A DNA stretch of 64,000 nt from Heloderma charlesbogerti (GCA_026122225.1 JANEZZ010001952.1:62001-126000); one strand, 5' to 3'. Positions 1 through 10,162 are shown, counted from the stretch's first letter. The notes: generated from the letters alone by a model not told the origin. Made by a program: numbers and translations.

Positions 1-489
1 TTCAAGGGCTAGCCTACCTTATAGTGGCATCATTCTCTTTAACAGTGAACTCAGGAGGTTGTGTGCCAACAGGATTGGAGCCCAAACAGGGCCAGTGAGT
101 GTCCTGCTCTGGAGCAAGTCTTGCTGTTTGCAAGCCTGTACAGGGAGCGAGGCAGTAGAGTAGTCAAGTTGGCAAGCAAATGGTCAGGCACACAGGTTGC
201 CGCCCAAGGAAGTTTAAGCTAAGGCGGGAGCAGTCAAAATCCAGGCAGAGGACAGAGCACAGGCAGGCCAGCAGGCAACAAGGATCAGGCAGCAGCAGGA
301 GTAGTCAAGATCACAAGCAAGAGGTCAAACACAGTAAAACAGTCAGGTATGTTACGCAGTCCAGAAGCAGGGTCATTGAGCAGTCCCAAAGGTCAGGAAA
401 CAGAGCATCAGTCACAGGGCACAATTCAGGAGGGAAGGGACACAGCAGAGGCTGGAAGGACCAAGTTGTTCCAACACTGGCTGGCTTTC
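1..489. repeat. purine-rich low-complexity stretch
   Basis: Rich in AGGCAGG, GGTCA and AGCAG words with no clean tandem period. Squamate LTR-type repeats often carry such sequence next to their ends, and it runs straight into the dispersed repeat at 490-870, so it may be an internal part of that element. The open frames across it are short and unrecognised. Confidence 0.35.
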
Positions 490-870
490 TAGTGAAGGCT
501 TTTAAACCCAAAGCCAGCCTGACCCACCCAGAGCTCAGCTGTGGCTATCAGAGCTCCCTTTCCAGAGCCTATGCTTGAGGAGTCCCTTTCTCCTGAGGAG
601 ACCTCTTCTGGAGGTGAGCCCTCCTTTGCACAGGAGCCTTGCTAGCCGGACTCTTGAGGTGAAGATGCTCCTGGGGATCAGGGGTGGCTCAGCCCCTGCC
701 TCAGAGGCAGAGTCCCTCTCTCCTGACCAGGATGGCCCTGCAGCCACCTCCCCAGAGGGTTTAGTCTCCTGTGGGTCTGGTGGCAGTTCCTGGTCTGGGG
801 CACCCTGGGCTTCTGGGGCCTCTAGCTCCTCCTCTGAGGAGGACTCCTCCAGTCGGCGCATGACAGTGAG
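490..870 (+). repeat. dispersed repeat, possible LTR, copy 1
   Basis: Homologous by eye to the minus-strand copy at 19975-20825. Both share CACCCAGAGCTC, a run encoding R/L-rich then S/E-rich peptide in the same order, and the landmark CTCCTCCTCTGAG followed by TCCTCCAGT. Two diverged copies 20 kb apart in opposite orientation mark it as an interspersed repeat. The overlapping frames (for example minus-strand 535-921) are therefore not genes. The class is uncertain; the position of the purine-rich tract suggests an LTR element, but I see no clear TG...CA ends. Confidence 0.45.
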
Positions 871-2195
871 AAACAAGAGGGAGAGCATCAAGAGCAGGTG
901 AAGTACAGAAGTGCAAACCACTTTTTGTAAAGTAGGTCACTATTATCATTAGCACTGCATTACAGATATCACTAATGGGGCATGTGAACAGTAGACATAC
1001 TTCATTCTTCACAAAGGTATCCAACTCCATCTTGAAGTGAGGTTTTTTTTTCCCCTCTCTTTTCTTTCCAGCTTTTGGAAAGAGTTTGAGAACAGTTTGC
1101 TTTGTTTTCCTAAGCTGCTCTAGAAATTGCATGCTGAGCTGTTGTGTCAACAGCTTCTCTTTCTGTTCTTTTGACCTGCCTGGTGTTGTGGTGGTCTGAG
1201 GCCTGCTAGTTCTGAATCAGCATTTTTTTTTAAAAAAGGCAGCAAAGAAAAAAAAAAGGAGACATTTTTAGCTGTGCTTGATCCACTTTCTCAAGTGAAT
1301 TCCCTTTGAAACAGGGGGTGGTGGGTAGGAAAAGTATACCTGGGAAGGTTTTGTTGGAAGCTTTGATTTTTCTCCAAGCTTTTTACAGTACATCTCCTCT
1401 CCTTCACACTTTTGACTTTTCATGCCGTGACACTGATCTGGCAGCTGAAAGGAAATGTGCCTCAGGACCCTATAGAACGAGATAACATAGACTGTCCTGA
1501 GCTAGTTATCAGATATTATACATGCACACCTCTGAGAAGTAGAAGGCCAGACGAATGATGATTGCTTTCCCAGTTTTCCATTTTGTCTGCACATCATTAA
1601 CACCTCCAGTAGTAGACAGAGGCCTGGGCTGGGTGATGGGTGAGGATCATCTGACCTTTCTTGCCATTTCCAGGTGAGTCTTGGATGGATGAAGGGTTCC
1701 TTGAGAGGGTGGGGAGAAACATTCTCTGCATGTCTACTATATCTTAAAAGTGGGAACTGCAACAAAATGTTGCAGTGTGGAGTGCTCTTGTTTAGGATGC
1801 CAGCCAGCAGGCTATGCCCTCATCCAAGATGCCCCATTCCATGTTCCCTCTTCCCCGCCCCCCAAGCCCCCCTCCCGGCTGCATTCCATGCCCAATGAGC
1901 ATGGACAGTCCTCCTCGGTCTCTTTGAGGTGTTAAATGGGGGGGGTACTTCTGCAAATCTTTGGGTTCCCCGAAGTTGGCTGATACTTTCCTCATGTGCA
2001 TGGATGGCGCCATTTGAGATATCTAAGAATCCACACTCGGGAACGGAGTTCAGTATGAGTATATAGGATTGCATAGCACCTTTTAACATCTGTTCAGAAT
2101 CTTTATGGTCCATGATGCAGTCATCTTGGTGCTGATAAGCAGGTTTGGGTCAGATCCATCCCTGGATGAGAGACAGCTTGGGAACCCCAAATACC
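871..2195. other. no recognisable feature
   Basis: Mixed-composition DNA with A/T runs near 1230-1255 and a G run at 1937-1946. Frames here are below 130 codons and show no domain I recognise. Likely single-copy or anciently decayed repeat. Confidence 0.4.
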
Positions 2196-2197
2196 AA

Positions 2198-2311
2198 CCT
2201 TCCCCAACCGAGTGCCCTCCAGATGTGTTGGACCAGAACTCCCATAATCCCTGGCTGGGAATTATGGGATCTCCAGTCCAACACATCTGGAGGGCACAGT
2301 GTTGTGGAAGG
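2198..2311. repeat. palindromic MITE (about 114 bp)
   Basis: Two arms are complementary over most of their length: 2213-2233 pairs perfectly with 2276-2296 (TGCCCTCCAGATGTGTTGG type sequence), and GTGGAAGG at the right mirrors CCTTCCCCA at the left. The same family appears at 52615-53088 and as a half copy at 15405-15485. Short foldback elements of this kind are common non-autonomous DNA transposons in reptiles. Confidence 0.7.
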
Positions 2312-2952
2312 CACTGTATGCACTGTATTGAGTTTCATGATGGAAGAAAGGTGGGCTATAAAAGTAATCCATCTATAAGTTTATTGTGGTCTTAGTATAT
2401 GTTTCTGTTGTTGCCACCTAGTGATCAAAAGGCAAAAGTATTTCTTTGGAAAGGTTGGAACTGTGCATATTCCAGCTCTATGCTGTTGGATGTGGCTCCA
2501 AGATGAATGCCGAATGGAGAACTGTATAAAGAAAGGCATAGAAATAAAGCCGCTTATGGCACAGTCCTATCCGCATGCCCGTCAGCCTCTGAACTCAGAG
2601 GCTGATGGGCATTGCATGTAGAGCAGGGGAAGTACAGAGGCGATCATCACCTCCATTCTCCCACCGGTCTGCATTTTTGCTAGATGGATGTTTTCACCCA
2701 TCTAGCTGAGATGTCCAGGAGCAGGATGGAAGGAGGCTCAAGCAGCTGGAGGATTGTTCATAAGCCAGCCATCCTGGTCTTCTCCCCACCCATAGACCTG
2801 CCCCCTTTCCCTCCTCTCTGAGCTAGCTTTTGCAAGCTTGTAGAGGCAGTTGGTGCGATGGTGTATTACAGTGGTCACCCTGGCAGAAGCCTTGTGCAAC
2901 AAAGTACTAGGTTGTTCCCATTTTACAGATGGGGATATAGGACCCAAAGAAG
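2312..2952. other. unclassified DNA with one hairpin
   Basis: Just after the MITE, GGTGGGCTATAAAAG near 2351 resembles a LINE/SINE 3' end. The hairpin at 2572-2618 is listed separately. The remainder shows no recognisable repeat or coding signal. Confidence 0.35.
2572..2618. other. imperfect hairpin
   Basis: TCAGCCTCTGA at the left pairs with TCAGAGGCTGA at the right around a tiny loop. Flanking CATGCCC/GGGCATTGCATG extends the stem with a bulge. It could be the core of a decayed foldback element; nothing shows it is a transcribed RNA. Confidence 0.5.
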
Positions 2953-2960
2953 CAGCTTGC

Positions 2961-3687
2961 TAGGGATGTACGAAAGTCACTTACCTTTCTGACGGGGTGA
3001 TTCGCGGTGGTGGGGAGGCGCTCTGCACCTTGCCCCGAAATCCTAATCCGTCTGGCTCTGCTCGGCGCAGCTTCCGTGGAGCCACCGGTTGGGGCCGTCC
3101 ACAGCTGGACATCTGGCAAGCAAAACAACAACAACAAAACAGCGTACGCAAATGGCAGCGGCTACGGCGGCCGCCATTTGCGTTCCTTTTTTTCGCTGTT
3201 TTAGCCTACGTAAATATTTACGTAAGCTATTACGGTGAAAAAAAAAAGGAATGCAAATAGCGCCCACTATGCTATTTGCGTCCCCCCCTTTTTTTTGCTG
3301 TAATAGCTTACGTAAATATTTATGTGGGCTAAAACAGTGGAAAAAAGGGAATGCAAATGGCAGCTGCCATAGCCGCCATTTGTGTAAGCTGTTGTTGTTT
3401 TTTAGCTTGCTGTGATAGGCTACATAAATACTTACGTAGCCTATCACAGCAAAGAGCAGGACACAAATGGCGGCCGCAGCAGCCGGTCGAAAGACCAGCT
3501 GCCGCTGGAGCCACTGCCGGAGCTGCCGTCGCTGGAGCCACCGCCGGAGCCCCAGGTAAGTTTCGTTCTGGGGCAATTCTGCGAGGTGGCGGGGGGTGGG
3601 AGGCCATTCTGCCATGGGTTTTGGGGGGCCGAATGCCAGTGCATTTGGCCTCACTGAAATCCGTGGTGGAATTCTCCACCATCCCTA
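2961..3687 (+). mobile_element. FB1: hAT-like foldback element
   Basis: Starts TAGGGATG and ends CATCCCTA, flanked by a perfect 8-bp duplication CAGCTTGC (2953-2960 and 3688-3695), which is diagnostic of hAT-type insertion. The interior is a ladder of palindromes. X-type, around TACGTAAATATTTACG, lie near 3200-3240, 3298-3340 and 3408-3452. Y-type, GCAAATGGC with its complement, lie near 3143-3188, 3250-3285 and 3350-3390. The left (alpha) end has an outward splice-donor-like AAAGGTAAGTGAC on the minus strand. The right (beta) arm has an ATG at 3467 with an open frame to CAG|GTAAGT at 3555. It encodes no transposase. Long minus-strand frames here are by-products of the palindromes. Confidence 0.88.
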
Positions 3688-3839
3688 CAGCTTGCATGCT
3701 TGCTTGTCACTAACCCACTCACCCACTAACATCTACTTTTATCCTGCCCTCCCTTCAAGGAGCCTAGGGGAGCATATACGATTCTCCCTTCTTGACTTGG
3801 CCAAGGCTTTGAAACAGCCAGGTCCCCAAAAGAGAGGTT

Positions 3840-4260
3840 TTGCTCATTATTCATTTATTTTATTAAAAATATTGATATCTTGCCTTTTGAATTAAAAATA
3901 AAATGAAATACATCTACAAGGTGGCTAACAAATTATACATCTAAATACATATCAAAACAAGAAATAAAACTAAATATCCCAGCCAAACAGCAGAGCAAAA
4001 GCAGGGACTACCCTCAAATGTGAAGAGCCCCAACGACCCTCTGAAAAAGCACAGTTTTTGCTTGCCACTGAAATGCTGACAGATTGGGGATGGAGCAAAG
4101 CTCCCCAGAAAAACCGTTCTACAATTTTGGTGCAACTGATGAAAAGGCCCTGCCAATCTTCCCCGATACTACAGATAGTAGGGGGCTCCAGAGCAGGGAT
4201 CTTAGGCATACCCAAGGATTTGTGTAAACACAGTGGGATTCTCATCTAATATCCTTTGAA
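3840..4260 (-). repeat. LINE 3'-end-like repeat, uncertain family
   Basis: On the minus strand this reads as a decayed LINE-like unit ending in an A/T-rich tail near 3840-3910 (TTTTATTTTATTAAAA on the plus strand). The preceding block mentions no motif strong enough to name a clade. Orientation is inferred from the tail. Confidence 0.35.
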
Positions 4261-4309
4261 TAGACCACCCCACCATGTCAAATAATCTCATATCACAAAC
4301 TGCTTTAGG

Positions 4310-4400
4310 GTCCTGCCGAATGCATGTTTAGACAGTAAAAAATCCTACAACTCCCAGCATTCCCCAGCCAGCATGGTTGGGCCTGCAGTTTCCACCAACA
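4310..4400. repeat. MITE fragment (CCTACAACTCCCAGCATT family)
   Basis: Contains GCATGTTTAGACAG and CCTACAACTCCCAGCATT, shared with fragments at 26960-27050 and 49900-50010 and with the complete palindromic copy at 63126-63262. Confidence 0.55.
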
Positions 4401-4589
4401 CAGCATGCAATGCTAAGATTCCTGTCTTAAACTAAGGGAACATTCCATGCATATGCAGTTTCTATCTTCAAATAACCCAGTCGGCAGCTGGGAGCTTTGC
4501 ATATATTTGTCCAGTCCACACACCCTTCCCCCAATATTTAAGAGGCATCGCGATGTACTGACCTCTCTTGTTAATATTGGAAGAGCTCT

Positions 4590-4754
4590 AGGGGGCTGTG
4601 CACACATTGCCAAAAGGAGGAAATGCATCACCCACAAAGAGGACAAAGATTTTCATGAGAATTGCATGTGCCAATTTAGAGGTATAGATGGAACTTTAGA
4701 AATGATTACCATTATTTGAGTACAAATACCATGGGAAAGACTGTGACCAGATGA
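4590..4754 (+). repeat. dispersed repeat family V, copy 1
   Basis: Shares, in the same order, GGAAATGCATCACC, AGAGGACA, TTTGCATAA-like words, AATTTAGA and GACTGTGACCAGATGACC with copies at 45225-46105 and 50889-51060. The class is unknown to me. The hAT-like element at 4763 sits directly at its right edge. Confidence 0.55.
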
Positions 4755-4762
4755 CCTGTGGG

Positions 4763-5592
4763 TAGGGATGGATGGATCCAAAGGACGTGAGGCAGGTGGC
4801 TACTAGGAAGAGGGCTTTTTCTGCTGTGGCACCCCAGCTGTGGAATGAGCTCCCTAGTGAGGTTCACCTGGCACCTCCACTGAATTCCTTCCGGCGACAG
4901 GTGAAGACCTTTTTATTTTCCCAGTCATTTTAGCAGTTTAGCTTTCTAGACTTTTAGCTTTGCTGTTTTAAATATGTATTTTAAATCTCTGCATTGCTGC
5001 TAGGTTTTATTCTGGTTTTGTTGTTATATTGTGGCTTCAATGTTTTTACATTTTATATTGTTTTACTGTATGCTTTTTGGTTTTAATTTTTGTGAACTGC
5101 CCAGAGAGCTTTGGCTATTGGGCAGTATAGAAATAAATAAATAAATAAACTCACTTGCTCCCGCTGAGCATGGGTGCTTGCGAGTCACCGCTGCTGCCTG
5201 CCCCTGTGAGCTGGGCTGCCTGAACCCTGGAGGGCTCAGTGAGCAGCCTGGGACACTTCCCCTCTTGTCCCTGCTACAGCAGCAGTGATGGGGACAGGCT
5301 GGTTGTTTTACGTAAGTCTCTTACATTTACATAAAGCAACCAGCCTGCCCCCACTGCTGCTGCTGTAGCAGGGGTGAGTGGCGGAGGACAGCTCCATTCT
5401 TCCCTTTGCGTCCCTGCTACAGCAGCGGTAGCAACTGGTGGCTTGCTGAGGGACCGGGCGCCCACACGTTTGCCCAACTCAGCACATGTCAAGTTGGGCA
5501 AGGGTTGGGGTCTGCAGACTGGCATCCCAGGGGCTGGGCTGGTGATTTCTCACTGGGCTTTGAGCCTCAACTGGATGCCCACACCATCCCTA
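4763..5592. mobile_element. hAT-like element, split by an L2 insertion
   Basis: Ends TAGGGATG and CATCCCTA; flanks CCTGTGGG (4755-4762) and CCTTTGGG (5593-5600) match at 7 of 8 bases. The left 14 bases, TAGGGATGGATGGA, continue in the related copy at 37521 straight into CTCACT. Here that join is interrupted by the L2-like copy at 4777-5151. The interior holds a hairpin with arms of about 37 bp, 5269-5305 and 5337-5373 (CCCTGCTACAGCAGCAG and complement), around a loop containing TTTACGTAAG. Same family as 37521-38006 and probably 38812-39081. Confidence 0.78.
4777..5151 (+). mobile_element. L2-like LINE 3' end
   Basis: Reads GGCTTTTTCTGCTGTGGCACC, a short stretch coding for a typical LINE C-terminus (WNELPS-like, then TFLFSQ), a T-rich 3' UTR, then GAACTGCCCAGAGAGC and an AAATAAATAAATA tail. 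Copies with the same order lie at 15060-15400, 31869-32415 and, inverted, 57190-57720. It is 5'-truncated and inserted into the hAT-like element at 4763-5592, so it is younger than that element. Confidence 0.72.
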
Positions 5593-5639
5593 CCTTTGGG
5601 TCTGCTGTCCAGGTTGATGGGCAATTTTAAGGCCTCTGC

Positions 5640-6186
5640 TGTCAGGATTCCTCCCCCCCCCTTTTTCTCTCCCTCCCACAGCCTACAGCTTTTAATCTAT
5701 TACTTCACAGGGTCATACAGATGCAAATTCTCAGTGACTCTCAGTTTACAAGGAAATGCCTTCAAGGGGTTCAAAAGGTAGCTATGAAAGTTGCCTGCCA
5801 TTTGAAGAGGAAGGTGGTCTCTCTAGCTTAACTTAAGGGTGGGGGGAGGTCTCTCTCATGAGGCTTCTAAGTGCAGCTTTTCACGCAAGACCAATCGGGT
5901 AGACTGTCTAATTTCCTCCCCTGCCTTCTTTCTCTCTGCTCTGCCCCTGCCCCTGGTGTCTATTAAATCAGACTCCCCAAACCAAGCCTCCCTCTGTTTG
6001 CTGTCTCTCACGGGCGTGGGTGGCTGAAGAGGGACCCTCATCCTTCACCAGATGGAACTTTGAAACCTGAGGACCCTCCCTAGTCATGTCTGGACTAGCC
6101 TGGGAAAATACCTCCCCCATGTCTGGTGGTTCTCCTTCAGAATCTGAACTACTATCCCACTCTCTGCGCTCAGAAACATCCCTGCT
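5640..6186 (-). repeat. solo-LTR-like repeat, copy 1
   Basis: Begins TGTCAGGATTCC and aligns by eye along its length with 58586-59154. Shared words in order are CAGATGCAAAT, AAGGAATGCC/AAGGAAATGCC, AAAGTTGCCTGC, CTAACTTAGGG/CTTAACTTAAGGG, TCAGAATCTGA and GCACTCAGAA/GCGCTCAGAA. The right end is degraded (CATCCCTGCT where the other copy has AATCCTGACA) and no duplication is evident. Orientation follows the better copy. Confidence 0.5.
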
Positions 6187-6199
6187 CTCCTGCCTTCTT

Positions 6200-6307
6200 A
6201 TGATTCTTTATCTTTAAACCAGACTTGGACCGGACAGCCTTTCAAAGAGAGTATGCCTTCAGATAAAGGAGTGTCCCCTGCAAAGTAGGACACATGGCCA
6301 CCCTAAA
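6200..6307 (+). repeat. family V 3'-part fragment
   Basis: Contains TAGGACACATGGCCACCC, which also ends the fragment at 51355-51420 and resembles the end of the copy around 46080. Confidence 0.45.
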
Positions 6308-6446
6308 AAAAGCTTGAGGTGTGACTCATTTGAAGCAAACCTAGTTTTGTCTGCTCTCCCCCCCACCCCATTTAGGGGATGGCTCCATTCCTCAGGGTAT
6401 TTGCATGCATAATGTCTCAGATTCGAAGCCAGTTCCAGTTGAAATC

Positions 6447-6685
6447 ATAAGAACACAAGAGCCATGCTGAATCAGACCAAGGGTCCATCTAGTCCAGCAT
6501 TCTGTTCACTCAGTGGCCAACCAGCTGTTGACCAGGAACCCACAAGCAGGACTGGAGTGCAACAGCACCCTCCCGCCCTTGTTCCCCAGCAACTGGTGTA
6601 CATAGGCATACCACCTCTGGTACTGGAGGTAGCACATTGCCATCAGGACTAGTAGCCATTGCTAGGTTTCTTCTCCAGAAATTTG
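6447..6685 (-). mobile_element. CR1-like LINE 3' end (ATAAGAACA type)
   Basis: On the minus strand ends in TGTTCTTATG-type sequence. Contains AGACCAAGGGTCCATCTAG, CCAGCAACTGGTGTACATAGG and GGTACTGGAGGTAGCA, shared with 54160-54600 (same strand) and 26590-26935 (opposite strand). From memory this 3' end belongs to a CR1-group LINE widespread in reptiles. Confidence 0.68.
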
Positions 6686-8200
6686 TCTCATCATCTCAGG
6701 TAGCAAGTCTGGGAAATAATGAGGGAGACTGTGGAGAACCACCAGCAGTCAGAGCAGAAGAAGGCAGATGAACTGTATACTTGAACAGCTTGGAAGAATA
6801 TTGCATCACTTCTCAGAGGCTGTTCACGTTGAGGTGAGATGCGGATCCCTTGCCGAAGACACCTGGGCTGAATATTCTGTTGGCAGAACAGTGATACATG
6901 TGATGAGCCTGAGCTATGTGAAATCCTGTCTGAAGGAGCATGCTTTACCCTAGATAGATCACACAGGAGACTCTGGGTCAAAGGAATAAGAAAGCTTGCA
7001 TGTACCACAGGAAATACATGTTGTATAGGAGGGTCCCCAGCGCAAGATGGATGGAGATGCAAAGAGATGTCTCCTCTCTGAGAAGCAAGAGCATGAAAAA
7101 GAAGGAAGTAGGAAGTGAGGTCAACCACCCTAAGATTATCAGTCTACCATGGGAAGGAAGGCCAGTACAGATCAGAGGATAGTCTAGGAAGCTTGGAGGT
7201 CCTATCCCTATCTATTCCCTTTCCATGCAGACACATCTGCCTTTCTCTTTTCTCTTTGAAGCTAGCTGAGTCGCACCCACAGTTCCAACATATTCTCCTG
7301 TTAAGTGCTGTTGTTTCCCCTGGCTGCTGCTCTTCCTTTCTGGCTGAGTCCACAGGAGATCCCACCCAATCAGGGATCATAGCATGAACAGGGTGATGCC
7401 ACAGTATCACACAGTCAATCAGGCTTGGCTACACAATGGCGTCACTAAAGGTGATGGGAAGTGAGGGCAATATTGACAAGCTAATCTTTCCACAAGGAGT
7501 GCTGAAAAAAGATCACCCCAAAGAGGGGGCATTTTTCTGCAACCCCTGAAAACATTTCTGAAAAACTGAGCAACTTCATCTTTCCAGTATTCCCTGTGCA
7601 TCAGAGGCATCTGGATCAAACTGCCATCTCTCTCCAACCCATTCCCTTGAAGGTGCTAGTGTAAATTAATATCTTTTCCTTTCCTTTGAAAGCTCATAAA
7701 GAAGCCAGCCAGGACAATTTTGAACAAGATGATTATTCTGAGTATCCCCGTTCAGATCTGACTTTTTAACGAGCAGAGTGATTTTGCATCTCACATGTGG
7801 ATACCCCTATAAATCTTCCCTCCTTTCCTTTAGTTATGCTATTGATGCCACTTCTGTCTACTTATCTCAGCATCTTTCTTGATTTAAGAGGGATTCCCCC
7901 CCCCGCATTGCTTTGAAGAACCTCGTTCTACAAGTGCCAGAGCCTTCCTGCTCAGTCACAGAGATAAGACACTGATAGTGATATGTGGCTTTTAGAAAGG
8001 GTTCCTGCCAGGCTCCCAGCCAGCTGCTGCTACATTTCTGTACACCCTGCCCAACTGATGAGAGCTCTCATTCCAGCAGGAGCTTGCCTGATCACACTCC
8101 AGGAAGCTTAAGAAATCCTGAAGTGAACAGGGTTTGGGTGCTTGCCTTTGCTAATGCAATTTGAAAGCTAAGAGTGGCCAATATCCTTCTAATGCAGACA
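6686..8200. other. no recognisable feature
   Basis: About 1.5 kb of moderate-GC DNA with no repeat I recognise, no tandem structure beyond a C run at 7899-7907, and no frame longer than 145 codons. Frames on the two strands overlap in the way expected by chance. Confidence 0.45.
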
Positions 8201-9754
8201 TAGAATCATAGAATAGTAGGGTTGGAAGGGGCCTATAACACCACCGAGTCCAACCCCCTGCTCAGTGCAGGAATCCAAATCAGAGCATCCCTGACAAGTG
8301 GCTGTCCAGCTTCGCCTTGAATGCCTCCAGTGTGGGAGAGCCCACTACCTCCCTAGGTAATTGGTTCCATTGTTGTGTTGCTCTAACAGTCAGGAAGTTT
8401 TTCCTGATGTTCAGCCGGAATCTGGCTTCCTGTAAACTGAACCCATTCTTCTGTGTCCTGGACTCTGGGATGATTGAGAAGAGATCCTGGCCTTCCTCTC
8501 TGGGACAACCTTTCAGGTACTTGAAGAGCTCTATCCTATCTCCCCTCAGTCTTCTGTTCTCAAGGCTAAATATGCCCAGTTCTTTCAGTCTCTCCTCATA
8601 GGGCTTTATTTCCAGTCCCCTGATCATCTTCACTGCCCTCCTCTGGACCCTCTCCAGTTTGTCTGCATCCTTCTTAAAGTGCACTCAAGATGAGGCCTAA
8701 CCAGTGCTGAGTAGAGGGGAACTAGTACTTCCCGGGATTTGGAAGCGATGCTTCTATGAATGAAGCCCAAAATAGCATTTGCCTTTTTTGCTGCCACATC
8801 ACATTGTTGGCTCATATTCAGCTTGTGATCGACAACAATTCCAAGATCCTTCTCGCTTGTAGTGTGGTTGAGCCACGTATCCCCCATCTTGTATTTGTGC
8901 ATTTGGTTTCTTTTTCCTAGGTGCAGAACTTGGCATTTGTCCCTATTAAATGTCATTCTGTTGTTTTCTGCCCAGCACTCCAGTCTATCCAGATCACTTT
9001 GAATTTTGTTTCTGTCTTCCAAAGTATTAGCTATCCCGCCCAATTTTGTGTCATCTGCAAATTTGATCAGCATTCCCTGCACCTCCTCCTCCAAGTCATT
9101 GATAAAAATGTTGAAGAGCACTGGGCCCAGGACTGAGCCCTGTGGTACCCCACTCATTACCTCTCCCCAGTTTGAGAAGGTCCCATTGATAAGCACTCTT
9201 TCAGTCCGATTCTGTAGCCAACTGTGGATCCACTGGATCGTTGTTTCATCTAGCCCACTTTGAGCTAGTTTGCTCATCAGGATATCATGGGGCACTTTGT
9301 CGAAAGCTTTGCTGAAGTCGAGGTATATGATCTCTACAGCATTCCCACGGTCTACAAGGGAGGTTACTTGATCAAAAAATGAGATCAGATTTGTCTGGCA
9401 GGACTTGTTTTTGACAAATCCATGTTGGCTTCGCGTAATCACGGCATTGTTGTCAAGGTGCTTCCAGATGGATTGCTTTATCATCTGCTCCAGAATTTTC
9501 CCAGGGATTGATGTCAGACTGACTGGTCTGTAGTTCCCAGGTTCCTCCTTTTTACCCTTTTTGAAGATAGGGACAACGTTAGCCCTCCTCCAGTCATCTG
9601 GCACTTCCCCCGTCCTCCATGATTTCTCAAAGAGAATAGACAGCGGTTCTGAGAGTTCTTCTGCCAGTTCCTTTATGACTCTAGGATGCAGTTCATCTGG
9701 CCCTGGAGATTTGAACTCATTCAAAGTAATGAGGTGTTCCTTGATTACATGCAT
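8201..9754 (-). mobile_element. CR1 LINE, 5'-truncated
   Basis: On the minus strand this carries CR1 reverse transcriptase, the ORF2 C-terminal region and the CR1 3' end, finishing in CCTACTATTCTATGATTCTA at 8201. The 5' end near 9754 lies within the reverse-transcriptase N-terminal region, so the endonuclease domain and ORF1 are missing. It is the longest recognisable coding remnant in the window. A separate 60-bp CR1 3' end follows at 9815-9874. Confidence 0.92.
8280..9754 (-). pseudogene. CR1 reverse transcriptase remnant, frameshifted
   Basis: From 9754 to about 8680 a 374-codon frame has SPGPDELHPRVIKE near residue 16, motif A YLDFSKAFD (144-152), GVPQGSVLGP (202-211) and the catalytic FADD box (232-235). 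The C-terminal frame LERVQRRAVKMIRGLE...WNQLPREVV continues in another phase from 8684 to 8280. The switch is near 8680, where the usual CR1 sequence between RPHLE and the KK-D-DKLERVQ block is missing, so a small deletion broke the frame. Catalytic residues are intact, but the truncation and frameshift make it non-functional. Confidence 0.88.
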
Positions 9755-9814
9755 GCATCATGTGACTCAAGTGGGGATCATCCTCCCTCCCTCCTTGTCA
9801 TCCTTGGTTTATTG

Positions 9815-9874
9815 GAATCATAGGATAGTAGGGTTGGAAGGGGCCTATAAGGCCATCGAGTCCAACCCCCTATT
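9815..9874 (-). mobile_element. CR1 3'-end fragment
   Basis: GGAATCATAGGATAGTAGGG and GAGTCCAACCCCCT are the terminal 60 bp of a CR1 copy, in the same orientation as the long CR1 to its left but separated by 60 bp of other sequence. It is probably an independent, extremely truncated insertion. Confidence 0.8.
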
Positions 9875-10162
9875 TGCTGATAGGGTTGTCATGATCAGGC
9901 AGCTGATGTGAGACTAGCTGTATTCAGGTGCGTGCCTGCTTGCATGTAGGGCAGTTTATCTGGGTAGAAGAATGTGGGTGTGCAAAAAAGTCCTGCTGCC
10001 AATGTCCCAGGCTCTTCCTGCTTCCTTTTACAGGGGCTGTTCAGAGGCTGGAGCCAAAGAGTGCAGGGAAACCCAGATGGCTCCACGTGAACTTGTATTA
10101 CAAGGCAGGGCAGGAAGGAAAGGGCAGGTCATGAGGAACTTCTGCAACATCCAAGGAAAACC

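Noticed and set aside
535..921. 128-codon frame with a serine/glutamate-rich stretch
   Set aside because: The same sequence recurs in a diverged dispersed repeat at 20591-20815, so it belongs to an interspersed repeat.
3043..3654. 203-codon minus-strand frame and similar long frames in FB elements
   Set aside because: They run through self-complementary palindromes, occur on both strands at once and their residues (IGYV-YVAYH repeats) are translations of the X palindromes.
5269..5373. CAG/CTG trinucleotide expansion
   Set aside because: The CTG/CAG words are the arms of a hairpin inside a transposon and are only three to four units long.
8280..9754. active CR1 element
   Set aside because: Catalytic residues are intact, but the copy is 5'-truncated and has a frame-breaking deletion near 8680.
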